A stretch of 56,607 nt of DNA from Edwardsiella hoshinae NBRC 105699 = ATCC 33379 (GCF_000474215.1 NZ_BAUC01000029.1:1-56607), one strand, 5' to 3'. Positions 25,881 through 35,961 are shown, counted from the first letter of the stretch. Notes: generated by a model from the sequence alone, not told the origin. A program made the numbers and translations.

Positions 25881-27998
25881 TTATTTTTCCTCGCTGACAT
25901 GGGTGATGAGCCAGCAATTGTGGATCTGACGGTTACGGGCAAAGTCGGCAGACAAGGTACGTTCGGTAATCTCCTGCGCCTGTAACCCCAGGCGAGCCAT
26001 CCCCGCTTGATCCATTTTAAAGCCACGTTTGTTGTTCGAGAACATGATGGTGCCACCCGGGCGCAGGATGCGCGCCAGATCCGCCATCAGATCCAGATGA
26101 TCGCGCTGCACATCGAAGGTCCTCTCCATACGCTTCGAGTTGGAGAAGGTCGGCGGATCGATGAAGATCAGATCGAAACGATCTTCGCAGTGGCGCAGGT
26201 ACGCCAGACAATCCGCCTGGACCAGGCGGTGCTGGCGCCCGGTCAAGCCATTGAGGCGCAGGTTGCGCTCCGCCCACTCCAGATAGGTGCGGGACATATC
26301 CACGGTGGTGGTCGAGCGCGCGCCTCCCAGACCGGCATAGACGCTGGCACTGCCGGTATAGGCAAACAGGTTCAGGAAGTCTTTACCGCGGCTCATCTCG
26401 CCCAACATACGACGAGCGATCCGGTGGTCGATAAACAGCCCGCTATCCAGGTAATCGGTCAGGTTAACCCAGAAGTGAGCGCCATACTCGCGCACCTCCA
26501 TGAACTCCCCTTTCTGCGCCAACTTCTCGTACTGGCTCTTCCCTTTTTGCCGTTCACGGGTCTTCAGGATCAGGTTATTTCCACTGATCCCCATCACGGA
26601 CTGGGTCACATTGACCACATCGAACAGGCGCTGACGCGCTTTCTGCGCATCCACGCTCTTCGGCGGCGCATACTCTTGGATCACGACTTTGTCGGCGTAG
26701 CGATCGACGGCCACATTATACTCCGGCAGATCGGCGTCGTAGACCCGGTAGCACTCCAGCCCTTGCTGGTGAGCCCATTTATCGAATTTTTTCAAATTCT
26801 TACGCAGACGGTTAGCGTAATCTTGGGCGATCTCGCCCACCTCGCCTTGCGGCGTCGCGCTGAGACGGTAGTTCTTCTGCACACACTCCAGTGGGCCGTT
26901 CTTGGCCTTGAACTGGCGTTCGGCACGTAGCTGCAAGCAACTCAACAGTGCTGGCGAAGCGCTGAATAGCGACAGTTGCCAACCGGCAAACTCGCGCTTC
27001 ATGATGCGCCCCAGAGTATTATGCAAGGCGATCAGTGCCGGCTCACTTTCCAGGCGCTCACCGTAAGGCGGGTTGCTCAATACCGTGCCCAGCGGCCCCT
27101 GCGGCAATGGATTATGCAGCTGCGCCACATCACCCACGTTGAAGGTAATCAGTGCCGCGACACCGGCGCGGCGGGCGTTAGCGCGCGCCATCTCCAATAC
27201 CCGACGATCGAGATCGTAAGCGAAAAAGCGCGAGCTGGTTTGCGCCACCCCCAGGCGTGCGCGCCGCTGTGCTTCAACACATACCGCTTGCCATAATTCG
27301 GCATCGTGGCCGAGCCAGGCGCTAAAGCCCCAACGGATGCGTTGCAGTCCCGGTGCTCGATCAGCGGCCATCATCGCCGCCTCGATAACCAGGGTACCGG
27401 AGCCGCACATCGGATCGAGCAGCGGCGTGCCCGGCTGCCAGCCGGAGCGCAGCACCACGGCCGCCGCCAACGTCTCCTTCAGCGGCGCTAGGCCAGTCCC
27501 ATCACGGTAGCCGCGTTGGTGCAACCCATCGCCGCTGAGATCCAGCGACACCACAGCGCGCTCACGCTGCAAATTAACATTGATACGAATATCGGGGTCT
27601 TGCTTAGCCACGCTGGGACGCGCGTCGAGGCTACGGGTGAAACGATCGACAATGGCATCTTTCACTTTCAGGGCGCCATACTGGCTATTGCGGATCGTGT
27701 CATTGGTGCCGCTAAAATGCACCGCAAAGGTCTTATCGACACCGAATAGCGTCGTCCAATCGATCGCCTGCACGCCCAGGTAAAGATCCAAGTCGCTGTA
27801 AACGTTGAACTCACCCAGCGGTAGCATGATGCGTGAGGCGAGGCGGCTCCACATCAGACTTTGATAGAGCAAACGCCCATCTCCCCTGAAATGCACACCA
27901 CCCTGGACAATCTGGCAGTCATGCGCACCGAGCCCTTCCAATTCATTTTTCAGTAGTTCTTCGAGACCGCGCGCGGTGCTGGCAAAAAGAGATTTCAT
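25881..27998 (-). CDS. rlmL: RlmL (RlmKL), bifunctional 23S rRNA methyltransferase
   Basis: 705 residues. It contains a THUMP domain (about 40-155), the first methyltransferase (m2G2445) with [17 protein letters not shown] and SNPPYGERL, and a second methyltransferase (m7G2069) with [16 protein letters not shown] and [13 protein letters not shown]. The fusion is typical of gammaproteobacteria. The start [11 protein letters not shown] at 27998 is the family start; a TTG eight codons upstream is also in frame. It heads the rlmL-uup transcript, possibly through to pqiABC. Confidence 0.96.
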   Translation of the reverse strand: MKSLFASTARGLEELLKNELEGLGAHDCQIVQGGVHFRGDGRLLYQSLMWSRLASRIMLPLGEFNVYSDLDLYLGVQAIDWTTLFGVDKTFAVHFSGTNDTIRNSQYGALKVKDAIVDRFTRSLDARPSVAKQDPDIRINVNLQRERAVVSLDLSGDGLHQRGYRDGTGLAPLKETLAAAVVLRSGWQPGTPLLDPMCGSGTLVIEAAMMAADRAPGLQRIRWGFSAWLGHDAELWQAVCVEAQRRARLGVAQTSSRFFAYDLDRRVLEMARANARRAGVAALITFNVGDVAQLHNPLPQGPLGTVLSNPPYGERLESEPALIALHNTLGRIMKREFAGWQLSLFSASPALLSCLQLRAERQFKAKNGPLECVQKNYRLSATPQGEVGEIAQDYANRLRKNLKKFDKWAHQQGLECYRVYDADLPEYNVAVDRYADKVVIQEYAPPKSVDAQKARQRLFDVVNVTQSVMGISGNNLILKTRERQKGKSQYEKLAQKGEFMEVREYGAHFWVNLTDYLDSGLFIDHRIARRMLGEMSRGKDFLNLFAYTGSASVYAGLGGARSTTTVDMSRTYLEWAERNLRLNGLTGRQHRLVQADCLAYLRHCEDRFDLIFIDPPTFSNSKRMERTFDVQRDHLDLMADLARILRPGGTIMFSNNKRGFKMDQAGMARLGLQAQEITERTLSADFARNRQIHNCWLITHVSEEK

Positions 27999-28307
27999 GT
28001 TTTCACTATCGCTATCAGTCAATTATGGATGATATTCCTCACCGCTATCGCCGCCCGCCTAGCTAGGTCCTACCAAGGAGGCTGAGCGCCGAAATGATAA
28101 CGGTGAGAATAAACCCGACATTGTCCACTTTTCCCCGCCGCCATGCCATCCCCAGATCATTTTTTTACATATTTTCCCCTTAAATCAGCATGGAAGGCGG
28201 CGCCGTCGGCAATTTTTGTTAACCGCCCCGGCCGGGGTTATGCTTAAATAGTCGGTCGCACTGGGGCGTTACGCCTCCTCTTCAGACTCCTGGCAAGGTG
28301 GATTATC

Positions 28308-29066
28308 ATGCACGGGACGCGTCCTCAACGTCACCATATTTCCTTAAGAGTCAAAGCCGAGCAGCATCAATTCGGCTGGTTGTTTGCCTCGTTGATCGGG
28401 GTATTTTTCATCAATCTGATCCCCAACATCGGCGATCTACAAATCAAGTCGTTAATCTGCCTGACGCTACAGGGGATCGCCGGCTTTAACGTCGTATTAC
28501 GCCGTTATCGTAAGTTCGTCACACTGCCGATTATCGTCAACATTGTTATTTTTATCTTCTTCTCCCACTCGGTTCCCTTCGTCGTACTGGGAAAATTGTT
28601 ATACCTGTATTTCTTCACCCTGGTCACCATCGCCGTGGTACGTAAGGTCATTCTCGCCACCCGTGTCGATCTCGAAGTCTTGCTGGCCGCCCTCAGTGGT
28701 TTTCTGTTAATCGGCTATATCGGCCTATTTATCTTTTCGAGCATTGAGGTTTTACATCCCGGTTCGTTTAAGGGCATCGGCGGGGATCAGCAGCAGATGT
28801 TTAATGACCTGTTCTATTACTCCTTCATCAGCATTCTGACCGTCGGCTATGGCGATATTGTGGCCGTTACCTGGCCGGCACGTAACGCAACCATTCTGGT
28901 GGTGCTATTGGGATATATTTACTCACTGGTCTTCATCGCCCGTATCGTGAGCGACTTTCCCAAACTGGCGCCGTTATGTGGTCAAACGGCAAAAGAGGAA
29001 GCGGAAGAACGCACCGACGCAAGCGATCCCTCGCAGCCCAAAAGCCCCGGAACAGGGCACAAGTAA
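28308..29066 (+). CDS. Ion-channel family membrane protein with K+ selectivity filter
   Basis: 252 residues, about six hydrophobic segments and a pore loop carrying TVGYGD at residues 178-183, the potassium-channel selectivity filter (Ion_trans_2 type). The tail after residue 220 is charged and acidic. There is no RCK/TrkA domain, so gating is not by a C-terminal nucleotide domain. The ATG follows CAAGGTGG. It stands between rlmL and the zapC region, where E. coli has ycbX, and is transcribed opposite to its neighbours. A symmetric terminator follows. Confidence 0.85.
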   Translation: MHGTRPQRHHISLRVKAEQHQFGWLFASLIGVFFINLIPNIGDLQIKSLICLTLQGIAGFNVVLRRYRKFVTLPIIVNIVIFIFFSHSVPFVVLGKLLYLYFFTLVTIAVVRKVILATRVDLEVLLAALSGFLLIGYIGLFIFSSIEVLHPGSFKGIGGDQQQMFNDLFYYSFISILTVGYGDIVAVTWPARNATILVVLLGYIYSLVFIARIVSDFPKLAPLCGQTAKEEAEERTDASDPSQPKSPGTGHK

Positions 29067-29139
29067 CTCCCCCAGCGCTCCGGCGTGCGCGTGAACTGCG
29101 CGCCCGCCACCCTCGGCGGGAAGGATTACGCATGACAGC

Positions 29140-29169
29140 AAAAAGCCAGCGTATGCACGCTGGCTTTTT
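29140..29169. terminator. Symmetric terminator between channel gene and ymgD
   Basis: AAAAAGCCAGCGT-ATGC-ACGCTGGCTTTTT, a 13-bp stem with A and T flanks, able to end both converging transcripts. Confidence 0.93.
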
Positions 29170-29240
29170 GCTTTGGCCGTCATGTCGATCAACTGACGCC
29201 AGAATAGAATAACCACCGCACCATCGCGGCTCAGTTAAAC

Positions 29241-29570
29241 TTATTTCTGCGCAATAGCGCGCATGGTGTCATCGATCGCCGTGATCAGCAGCATCTGGGG
29301 ATCGGCGGCACACACCTGATTCAGCTTGTCGATAACGGCCTTATCGGTACCGGCCGTCTTAGCGATCTTCAGCCCGCGACTCTCGACACTGGCGTTACCC
29401 ATGATTGCAACGACCTCAGCAACCCCGGCGCTGTCGGTCTTCGCCAATTCACCGGCGTCGGCGCAGGTCATGTACACTTCAGCCGGCAGACCGGATTTAA
29501 TATCGTAAGATTGCGCCCATACGGTCGGAGCCGCAGCCAGAGCAGAAACTAACAACAATACCTTTTTCAC
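29241..29570 (-). CDS. ymgD: YmgD periplasmic protein
   Basis: 109 residues, the same as E. coli YmgD. Signal peptide to about residue 20 (cleaved after WAQ) and a small helical domain with two Cys (YMTCADAGELAKTDSAGVAE and KLNQVCAADPQMLLITAIDDTMRAI), probably a disulfide. I choose GTG at 29568-29570 as start, seven bases after AAGGA; an in-frame TTG two codons earlier is less likely. Function unknown. It is 17 bases behind ymgG, the same pair as in E. coli. Confidence 0.92.
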   Translation of the reverse strand: MKKVLLLVSALAAAPTVWAQSYDIKSGLPAEVYMTCADAGELAKTDSAGVAEVVAIMGNASVESRGLKIAKTAGTDKAVIDKLNQVCAADPQMLLITAIDDTMRAIAQK

Positions 29571-29587
29571 ATGCAATTCCTTCTGTT

Positions 29588-29965
29588 TTATTGGATCCGA
29601 CCGATGATCGCGCCACCGGCACCGCCGACGACGGCTCCTTTGATGGCACCCTCAATTCCGTTACCGGACAATACGCCCGCTACGGCACCGACGGTCGCCC
29701 CAACGGTTGCCCCTTTACGGGCCTTCTTACCTTTATGACCTTTTTCGCTGATGGCGCCGACGCCGGCACCCAGCGCGGCCCCCTTAAGCACACCGCTAAC
29801 ACCGTTACCGGACAACAAACCGGCGGTCGCCCCCAGCAGCGCACCTTTGGTAGTGCGGCTCGGGCCTGCTAATGAAGCCGTTGAAAAAGTCAGCAATGAC
29901 ACCGTAGTCACTGCAATCAGCGTTTTCCTTAACGCTGACGGGAATTTCCCTGACGCGTCAAACAT
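29588..29965 (-). CDS. ymgG: YmgG, glycine-zipper membrane protein
   Basis: 125 residues with a signal sequence (about 1-32) and a body of alternating Gly/Ala repeats typical of glycine-zipper (YMGG-like) outer membrane-associated proteins: [20 protein letters not shown] and a second copy [20 protein letters not shown]. Two internal halves repeat about every 45 residues. E. coli YmgG is very close. Ribosome binding site GGGAGG lies just before the ATG. First gene of a ymgG-ymgD pair. Confidence 0.93.
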   Translation of the reverse strand: MFDASGKFPSALRKTLIAVTTVSLLTFSTASLAGPSRTTKGALLGATAGLLSGNGVSGVLKGAALGAGVGAISEKGHKGKKARKGATVGATVGAVAGVLSGNGIEGAIKGAVVGGAGGAIIGRIQ

Positions 29966-30157
29966 ATCAACCTCCCTTGATGATCGTGACGTTTACTATG
30001 GAGCGCATGATAGCATGAACAATCCTAGCCTTGGGGTTGGATACCAGATATTCGTCTAAATAAAGTACAATTTTGCATCTAATCACGGGAATTTAGGATT
30101 ATTACCTAAAGGAAATCGCCCATGCAGAAAGGTGAAGCGCGCGAAGAGGAGCGCGGT

Positions 30158-30712
30158 TTAACCGGCGTAAGCCAATGCATCGTGTGAGGCCGCCAGGGGG
30201 ACCGTAGACAACGGCAATAGTCGATCATGCATCACCTTGATCGCCTCGCCTAATAGACATGCCTTACCAGCCAGCACCAGTTGTGGTTGCGCCACCAGGC
30301 ACAAACTAGCGTGCTCGCCCGGTTCGACCACCAGCAGTCGTCCCCAGCCCGCCTCATCGTGCAATTGGACGGCAACCAGTTCGCCCAGTGACGGCACATA
30401 ACGTCCGGCCTGGCAAGCGAAGTGCCAACTCTTCGGCATCAGCGGTTTGAGAAAGCGTTGCGCCACCAGGGCATTTAGCACCAGTTCGGCATGCTGTGAC
30501 GCATCGAGGTCACACCCCTGACAACGCTCGGAAAAATGATAATAACTGGCCGCATCATCGATGCAAAAGGTACTGGCATCGAATGCATCCGGCGTTAGCA
30601 TCTTGGCAGGAAAGCGAGAGCGAAAAACCATACCGTTCGCCAAATCCAGCATCAGACGATCGTGCTGTGGATCAAAGAACCAACGCCAGCGATCTCCGGG
30701 CTTTATCTTCAT
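30158..30712 (-). CDS. zapC: ZapC, FtsZ-associated cell division protein
   Basis: 184 residues starting [20 protein letters not shown], with [22 protein letters not shown] and [23 protein letters not shown], all hallmarks of ZapC. It stabilises the FtsZ ring by promoting filament bundling. The ATG at 30710-30712 follows GGGGAGT; a frame 20 codons longer is open but not conserved. It precedes no close neighbour; pyrD lies upstream in the same direction. Confidence 0.95.
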   Translation of the reverse strand: MKIKPGDRWRWFFDPQHDRLMLDLANGMVFRSRFPAKMLTPDAFDASTFCIDDAASYYHFSERCQGCDLDASQHAELVLNALVAQRFLKPLMPKSWHFACQAGRYVPSLGELVAVQLHDEAGWGRLLVVEPGEHASLCLVAQPQLVLAGKACLLGEAIKVMHDRLLPLSTVPLAASHDALAYAG

Positions 30713-30885
30713 CTCATACTCCCCTCGCCATAAACTCCCTGGCAACATAACCATCCTCACAAACGATGTCACGTTACCGGCAACCGTCGACTCACCACCC
30801 GCATAAATAAACAGCAGATTGTTTGGAATATAGACTAGCCCGCGACAGAAATAAAGTCCCGGGCTAAATAGAGAGGGAGCAAGAG

Positions 30886-31896
30886 TTAGATGTAGTTAAC
30901 AATCTCTTTCACGAGACCCGGACCTTTAAAGATAAACCCGGAATAAATCTGCACCAACGAAGCGCCAGCCTGCATTTTTTCTCGCGCGGCGATCACCGAA
31001 TCGATACCACCGACACCGATAATCGGCAAACGCCCCTGTAATTCGGCAGAGAGCAGACGAATAATTTCGGTGCTCTTTAACTGCAAGGGCCGTCCGCTCA
31101 AACCGCCACTCTGGGCGCAATGATTCAGCCCGGCGACCAGCGAACGATCCAGCGTGGTATTGGTGGCGATCACCCCATCGATGCCATGACGCACCAGGCT
31201 ATCGGCGACCTGTACCAGCTCCTCATGCGTGAGATCAGGCGCGATTTTTACCGCCAGCGGAACATACTTAGCATGCTTCTGCTGTAATTCCGCCTGCTTA
31301 TTTTTAATCGCGCCAAGCAAATCATCCAAGGCTTCGCCATATTGTAAGGTACGCAGCCCCGGCGTATTCGGAGAAGAGATATTAACGGCGATATAACCGG
31401 CATAGGAATAGACCTTATCCATGCAGGTCAGATAATCATCCTTACCTTGCTCTACCGGCGTATCTTTATTCTTGCCGATATTGATGCCCAGCACGCCGCC
31501 GAAATGAGACTTTTTAACGTTCTCGATCAAATTATCGACGCCGAGGTTGTTAAAGCCCATGCGGTTAATCAAACCCTCCGCCTCGACGATGCGGAACAGA
31601 CGCGGCTTATCATTACCCGGTTGCGGACGCGGCGTGACGGTACCCACTTCGATCGAGCCAAATCCCATGGCGCCCAAGGCATCGATGCATTCGCCATCCT
31701 TGTCCAACCCTGCTGCCAGCCCGAGCGGATTCTTGAAGGACAATCCCATGCAACTGACCGGTTTACTCGGCACAGACTGACGTACCAGACCGAGGAGCGG
31801 CGTACCGCTGATCCGATGCAGTTGCTTAAAGGTAAACTCGTGCGCGCGTTCCGGATCGAGTTGAAAAAGTGCCTTCCTGATAAAAGGGTAGAACAT
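30886..31896 (-). CDS. pyrD: Dihydroorotate dehydrogenase (quinone), class 2
   Basis: 336 residues, full length. An N-terminal membrane-associating helix ([21 protein letters not shown]) is followed by the FMN-binding barrel with [31 protein letters not shown], the [11 protein letters not shown] stretch containing the catalytic Ser, and the phosphate-binding GVGGIDS near the C-terminus. It oxidises dihydroorotate to orotate with ubiquinone in pyrimidine synthesis. The gene is monocistronic, with a PurR-like sequence upstream. Confidence 0.97.
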   Translation of the reverse strand: MFYPFIRKALFQLDPERAHEFTFKQLHRISGTPLLGLVRQSVPSKPVSCMGLSFKNPLGLAAGLDKDGECIDALGAMGFGSIEVGTVTPRPQPGNDKPRLFRIVEAEGLINRMGFNNLGVDNLIENVKKSHFGGVLGINIGKNKDTPVEQGKDDYLTCMDKVYSYAGYIAVNISSPNTPGLRTLQYGEALDDLLGAIKNKQAELQQKHAKYVPLAVKIAPDLTHEELVQVADSLVRHGIDGVIATNTTLDRSLVAGLNHCAQSGGLSGRPLQLKSTEIIRLLSAELQGRLPIIGVGGIDSVIAAREKMQAGASLVQIYSGFIFKGPGLVKEIVNYI

Positions 31897-32211
31897 GAGA
31901 TCTCCTGATTCCCGTTGCCAAACGGGGCGCTATTATCAGGTAAGTCGCGACGAATTGGAATTGATTAAAGACAAAATAGGCCGACAAAAGCAAACGTTTC
32001 ACCTCCCGCCGGATACGCTTAGCCAGCGGCGCATCAGCGCCTCAGCCATTAGCCAGATCGTCATGTTTTCACAAATAATTCCCCATGATATTACGCGGCG
32101 CGGCAGCGAGGCATCCGCGCCGGGGAAACACCGCCCAGGCGCGGACCGAGAGCTGGGCGAATGCCTCTTTGCGCTGCACCCACCCGCCTCAGCGTGACAC
32201 AGGCGATATGC
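31897..32211. other. pyrD promoter region / 3' flank of the sialidase gene
   Basis: 315 bases with a PurR-like box at 31987-32002. A GC-rich inverted repeat (GGCGCGG / CCGCGCC, about 32097-32124) lies 90 bases past the sialidase stop but lacks a T-run. No gene. Confidence 0.5.
31987..32002 (-). promoter_or_regulatory. PurR-like box upstream of pyrD
   Basis: The core GCAAACGTTT matches the PurR consensus ACGCAAACGTTTGCGT in its ten central bases; the outer right arm is poor. E. coli pyrD is a PurR target, which supports the assignment. Confidence 0.55.
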
Positions 32212-34323
32212 TTAGAAATAATAGCTAAGCACGCCGCTGATCGCCTTATCGCCTGCGCTATCGAGCGCTCCGCTCGCGACGACACTGGCCTGTGGATTAA
32301 TCTGTAAGGCCGCCTCCAGATATCCCGTCGTCAATCCGGCTTGGTATTTGCGTAACGGCGCTGCCATGCGACGTTGCACATCGAGCACCGTCGACGTCTC
32401 CGCCCACGAATCCGTATTCATTAATTCATACTGATAGGAGGCTCTCGCGCTTAAAGTTAGATCTTGTTCCTGAAGCAAAGTCAGCGGCTTGCTCAGTTTG
32501 CCCGTGATAAATAGCTGATGCGACCAATTCTCCGTTGCACTCAATGTCGCGTTATTCCACCCATTTCCCCCTTGCTCGCTGAAACTCGCATGCTTGAAAA
32601 AGGTGGTATTCAGCCCAGATTCGACATTAGCGGAAATCGCATAAGGCAACGCCAGCTCCATCGATAATGCATTTTGCAACGCCGCGCTGTATGACTTAAA
32701 TTTCGCCGTGCGCCCCAAGCCCTGCCGCTGATTGCGGGTGAATCGATTATAACTATAGATCCCATTTACACTCAGGTTATAGCTGAAAGGCCCAAGCTCA
32801 TGCTGATAGGAATAACCCAGTAACGCCGAGTCGACATCATTCGTAGCCCGATTGATATAGCGTATATCGCTGGACTGATAACCGATAAAGATAGCATCGC
32901 TAGGCAAGAAGAGCGCGTCTTTCGCCAAGGCCAGAGTGACATCCTCCGAGGTATATTGCACGGTGCCAGCGACATGCTTACCGTTTTCACGCTGACGCGC
33001 GTAAAATACCCCCAACTTCATCCTCTCACCGGCATAGAGCAACTCCGCCCCGGCACTATCGTCCGAGCCATAGCCCCCCTTGAAATAGGATCTTGGACTC
33101 CGTAACTTCTCCTGAACATAGCGCAGATCATCGCTACGGTTTAAAATTGTCGCGTTTAAATTGGCATAATCGCGTGCGGCAAGATCATAACGTTGCAACA
33201 AGATGTCTCCCTGCCCCTCAAACAGGATATACAGATTATCCTCATCCTGTGTCATCGAAGTATAACCATTGGTCGGCGCATCATAGACCTGAATGGTTCG
33301 CCCACGATTACTGGTAATATAGATACCATCACGCCCCGCGCGGGGCGTCTGCACGGTATAGCCGACCAAATACACCTGATCATCGAGCGCCAGCGAGCTC
33401 GATTCGGTACGTGCAATATTCGCGGGGAGAAAATCTTCCTGGACGGGTTGCCAGCTTTGGCCATGATCTTGGGTACGATACACCATCCGTCCGGTTGGGG
33501 CTCGGCTCGTTTCTGCCTTCACGGCTAAATGGATATCACCATCATGATAGAAAACACTGCTCTCCGAACTGATATCAGGTAAACCATCGCTACCGGGCGC
33601 TCCAGTAATTTTATCACTCGGACGCAACCACGCCGCCCGCCACGTATTGCCGTTGTCCGCAGAATAAATATAGCCGGAGGTCGATGTTGCCCCGCCAAGT
33701 TTAGCGTCTTGGCTATTATGCCAAGCCTGGACGCCAATATAAATCGTCCCATTGTAGTACATACCACTACCCGGTCCTTGTAAGATATATTTATACCCCG
33801 GCGGGACCAGATTATACAGGCTGACACCATCGTCCCAATGCTTGCCACCATCATCGGAAGTGAACAGAAAAAAATCAGACTGCTCACTCAACGGCTTTTG
33901 CGTAATAAAGCGATCGTTGTAAAATCCAACCAAGAACGTTCGCCCACTATCGGGGTTATAAACAATCGCCGGATCGGAAATCTGATTTTTTCCGGAAATA
34001 TTTGGTACCACCTCACCAATAGCGCTCCAGGTATCGCCCTGGTCATAGGAGATACGGTAGCCAAAGTGCACATCCGTATTGCGTCCTATATCGCCCGTGC
34101 CATTGGCGCGCGCATCGCTGACGGCAATAATCGCGCCGCCCTGAGTGACAGTGATCGCCGGAATACGCCAGGCATTGTCTGCCGTATAATCGTGCTGAGC
34201 GAAGATCAACTGCGGCGCGTGCCAGCCATCCGCCTCACCGGCTTCCCTGATGGTCAAGGCCTGCGCCAGTGGCGAGAGCGTCAAGACGCACCCCGCCGCC
34301 AATATGGCGTGTCGAGTATCCAT
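32212..34323 (-). CDS. Secreted sialidase with C-terminal autotransporter beta-barrel
   Basis: 703 residues. Signal peptide (about 1-22), then a six-bladed sialidase domain to about residue 400 with the RIP motif (WRIPA, residues 52-56) and four Asp boxes: SYDQGDTW (92), SDDGGKHW (156), SADNGNTW (221), TQDHGQSW (284). Residues about 410-703 alternate as amphipathic strands and end in YYF, the terminal-Phe signature of outer membrane barrels, so the enzyme is probably surface-exposed as a type V autotransporter, like NanB of Pasteurella multocida. It should release sialic acid from host glycans. A GAGG site precedes the ATG; no nan catabolic genes are adjacent. Confidence 0.9.
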   Translation of the reverse strand: MDTRHAILAAGCVLTLSPLAQALTIREAGEADGWHAPQLIFAQHDYTADNAWRIPAITVTQGGAIIAVSDARANGTGDIGRNTDVHFGYRISYDQGDTWSAIGEVVPNISGKNQISDPAIVYNPDSGRTFLVGFYNDRFITQKPLSEQSDFFLFTSDDGGKHWDDGVSLYNLVPPGYKYILQGPGSGMYYNGTIYIGVQAWHNSQDAKLGGATSTSGYIYSADNGNTWRAAWLRPSDKITGAPGSDGLPDISSESSVFYHDGDIHLAVKAETSRAPTGRMVYRTQDHGQSWQPVQEDFLPANIARTESSSLALDDQVYLVGYTVQTPRAGRDGIYITSNRGRTIQVYDAPTNGYTSMTQDEDNLYILFEGQGDILLQRYDLAARDYANLNATILNRSDDLRYVQEKLRSPRSYFKGGYGSDDSAGAELLYAGERMKLGVFYARQRENGKHVAGTVQYTSEDVTLALAKDALFLPSDAIFIGYQSSDIRYINRATNDVDSALLGYSYQHELGPFSYNLSVNGIYSYNRFTRNQRQGLGRTAKFKSYSAALQNALSMELALPYAISANVESGLNTTFFKHASFSEQGGNGWNNATLSATENWSHQLFITGKLSKPLTLLQEQDLTLSARASYQYELMNTDSWAETSTVLDVQRRMAAPLRKYQAGLTTGYLEAALQINPQASVVASGALDSAGDKAISGVLSYYF

Positions 34324-34349
34324 ACTATGATGCCTCTTATCTATTTAAC

Positions 34350-34362
34350 TGTGAGCCTCACA
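34350..34362. promoter_or_regulatory. Palindrome upstream of the sialidase gene
   Basis: TGTGAGCCTCACA is a perfect dyad 27 bases before the sialidase start. The 3-base centre (GCC between TGTGA and TCACA) is too short for CRP, so another dimeric regulator is suggested. Confidence 0.4.
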
Positions 34363-34459
34363 TTAAAAATAGATTTCTCGCTAGCAGAATGTTTAATAGT
34401 ATGTCCGCAGGAGGTGAGGGAAAAACCGTAGATCGGTTATCTCGCTGGCCGATAGGCTC

Positions 34460-35098
34460 TCATCTGCTGTTGTATAGCATTGGTTCGATCAGACGTTTGA
34501 GGTAAGGGCGGACCCCATGTACTGTAGGACCGGTGAGAGAGACGGCGATGAGTGTGCCGATACCAACCGTTCCTCCCAGTAGGTAGCCAATGATTACGAA
34601 ACTGGCGTCGCTGGTGATGCGTACAAGTCGGTAACTCAGGTGCATCTTATCGCTTATGATTTCTGCAACCAGATCGATCGCACCCACGCCGAGATCGGCT
34701 ATAATATAGGTGGCAATGCCTACTGACATAATAAGTAGACCAAGCAGTAGCATCAGGAGTTTTTCCCACAGAGTTGATTCACCCTGAGACAAGATGGATA
34801 TGAGAAAATTCACCCCATCGGCAGTATAACCAATGGCAAAGATAGCGATAAACGAAGATAGATGGATATAGCGGCGATCGATAATAAACACTAGGCTAAG
34901 GATAAAGATATTGAGTAAGGCGGCGGCGGTTCCGTAGGAGACATTCACAGTATGACTAATTCCCAGTTCTAACACGCTGGCTGGGTCAACCCCCATACCA
35001 GTATGTAAAAATAAAGCTATCCCTACGCCACATAACATAAGACCTAGCAGTGATACGCCAATGCGCCTGCTGAGTGAACGTGAGGATTCTGTAAACAT
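34460..35098 (-). CDS. YczE/YitT-type integral membrane protein
   Basis: 212 residues with about six membrane helices and two repeated halves, each starting with a Gly-rich helix (LLGLMLCGVGIALFLHTGMGVDP and LLGLLIMSVGIATYIIADLGVGAIDL). This is the YczE/YyaS/YitT pattern, common in Firmicutes, function unknown. The ribosome binding site GGGAGG is strong. It is the last gene of the nucleoside hydrolase-ECF operon, 48 bases behind the second ATPase, which suggests a role in the same uptake process, perhaps an accessory permease. Confidence 0.82.
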   Translation of the reverse strand: MFTESSRSLSRRIGVSLLGLMLCGVGIALFLHTGMGVDPASVLELGISHTVNVSYGTAAALLNIFILSLVFIIDRRYIHLSSFIAIFAIGYTADGVNFLISILSQGESTLWEKLLMLLLGLLIMSVGIATYIIADLGVGAIDLVAEIISDKMHLSYRLVRITSDASFVIIGYLLGGTVGIGTLIAVSLTGPTVHGVRPYLKRLIEPMLYNSR

Positions 35099-35146
35099 GT
35101 CGTCCTCCCTGGCACGAGAAGCAATAACAAAACAATCATTCCTGGA

Positions 35147-35959
35147 CTATAATTCGCTGGGTGAAGAGGTGAGATAATTGACCAGATCGTCAATAGATAA
35201 TATTTTATGTTTTATCCCAGCCATTTCAGCGATCAAGGTGATATCTGGTTTTTTAATGCCAGATTGCGCGATCAGTTGATTGTTACTAAAGAGTATTTGT
35301 GGTAACCCATCAAAACATATACGTTTATTGGCCATCACCACGACTCGTTGGAAGTTATGTGCGACAAACTCCATGTTATGGGTAATAGTGATAATACCCA
35401 TGCCGTTGTGATGCAGTTGGGCGATCATGCTTTCTAACAATGCGATACCACGGCTATCCAAGCCAGCGGTGGGCTCATCTAGTATCATATAATGAGGTGA
35501 GCTGGCGATCACGCTGGCAATAGTTAAAAATTTACGAACTGGCAATGGAAGATCGAAGGGATTTTTCCTTTTGAGTGAGCTCAACCCCGTGAGTTGCAAT
35601 GCTATTTCAGTTCGTCGTTGGATCTCCTCGGCGGGAAGTTGCCGTTTCTTGAGGATATACTGTACTTCATCATTTACCGTTTTGTTAAAGATTTGGTCAT
35701 CGGGATTTTGGAAGACATAGCCTACATATTTAGCGATCTGCGCAGTTGTTTTTTCTCGTGTATTGATACCATCGATCAGTACATCTCCTTGCGTCGGTAG
35801 TAAGAGACGATTCATCAATTTTGCTGCGGTACTCTTCCCCGCGCCATTTTGTCCAATAATCGCGACACACTCATCCTGTGCGATAGTGAAATCGAGATCT
35901 TCGTTAGAAATATACCCATTGGGGTACTGAAAATAAACATGGTCAAAGACGATCGACAT
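35147..35959 (-). CDS. ECF transporter ATPase, second subunit, degenerate signature motif
   Basis: 270 residues. Walker A GQNGAGKST (36-44), Q-loop GYVFQNPDDQIF, Walker B YMILDEPTAGLD (157-168) and a switch His in ITHNMEF are intact. At the ABC signature (about 137-143) there is DLPLPVRKFLTIAS instead of LSGGQ, so one of the two composite ATP sites would lack a normal signature. EcfA subunits drive vitamin-type uptake by ATP hydrolysis together with EcfT. It follows the first ATPase gene by 2 bases, with ribosome binding site GGAGT. Confidence 0.9.
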   Translation of the reverse strand: MSIVFDHVYFQYPNGYISNEDLDFTIAQDECVAIIGQNGAGKSTAAKLMNRLLLPTQGDVLIDGINTREKTTAQIAKYVGYVFQNPDDQIFNKTVNDEVQYILKKRQLPAEEIQRRTEIALQLTGLSSLKRKNPFDLPLPVRKFLTIASVIASSPHYMILDEPTAGLDSRGIALLESMIAQLHHNGMGIITITHNMEFVAHNFQRVVVMANKRICFDGLPQILFSNNQLIAQSGIKKPDITLIAEMAGIKHKILSIDDLVNYLTSSPSEL

Positions 35960-35961
35960 TG

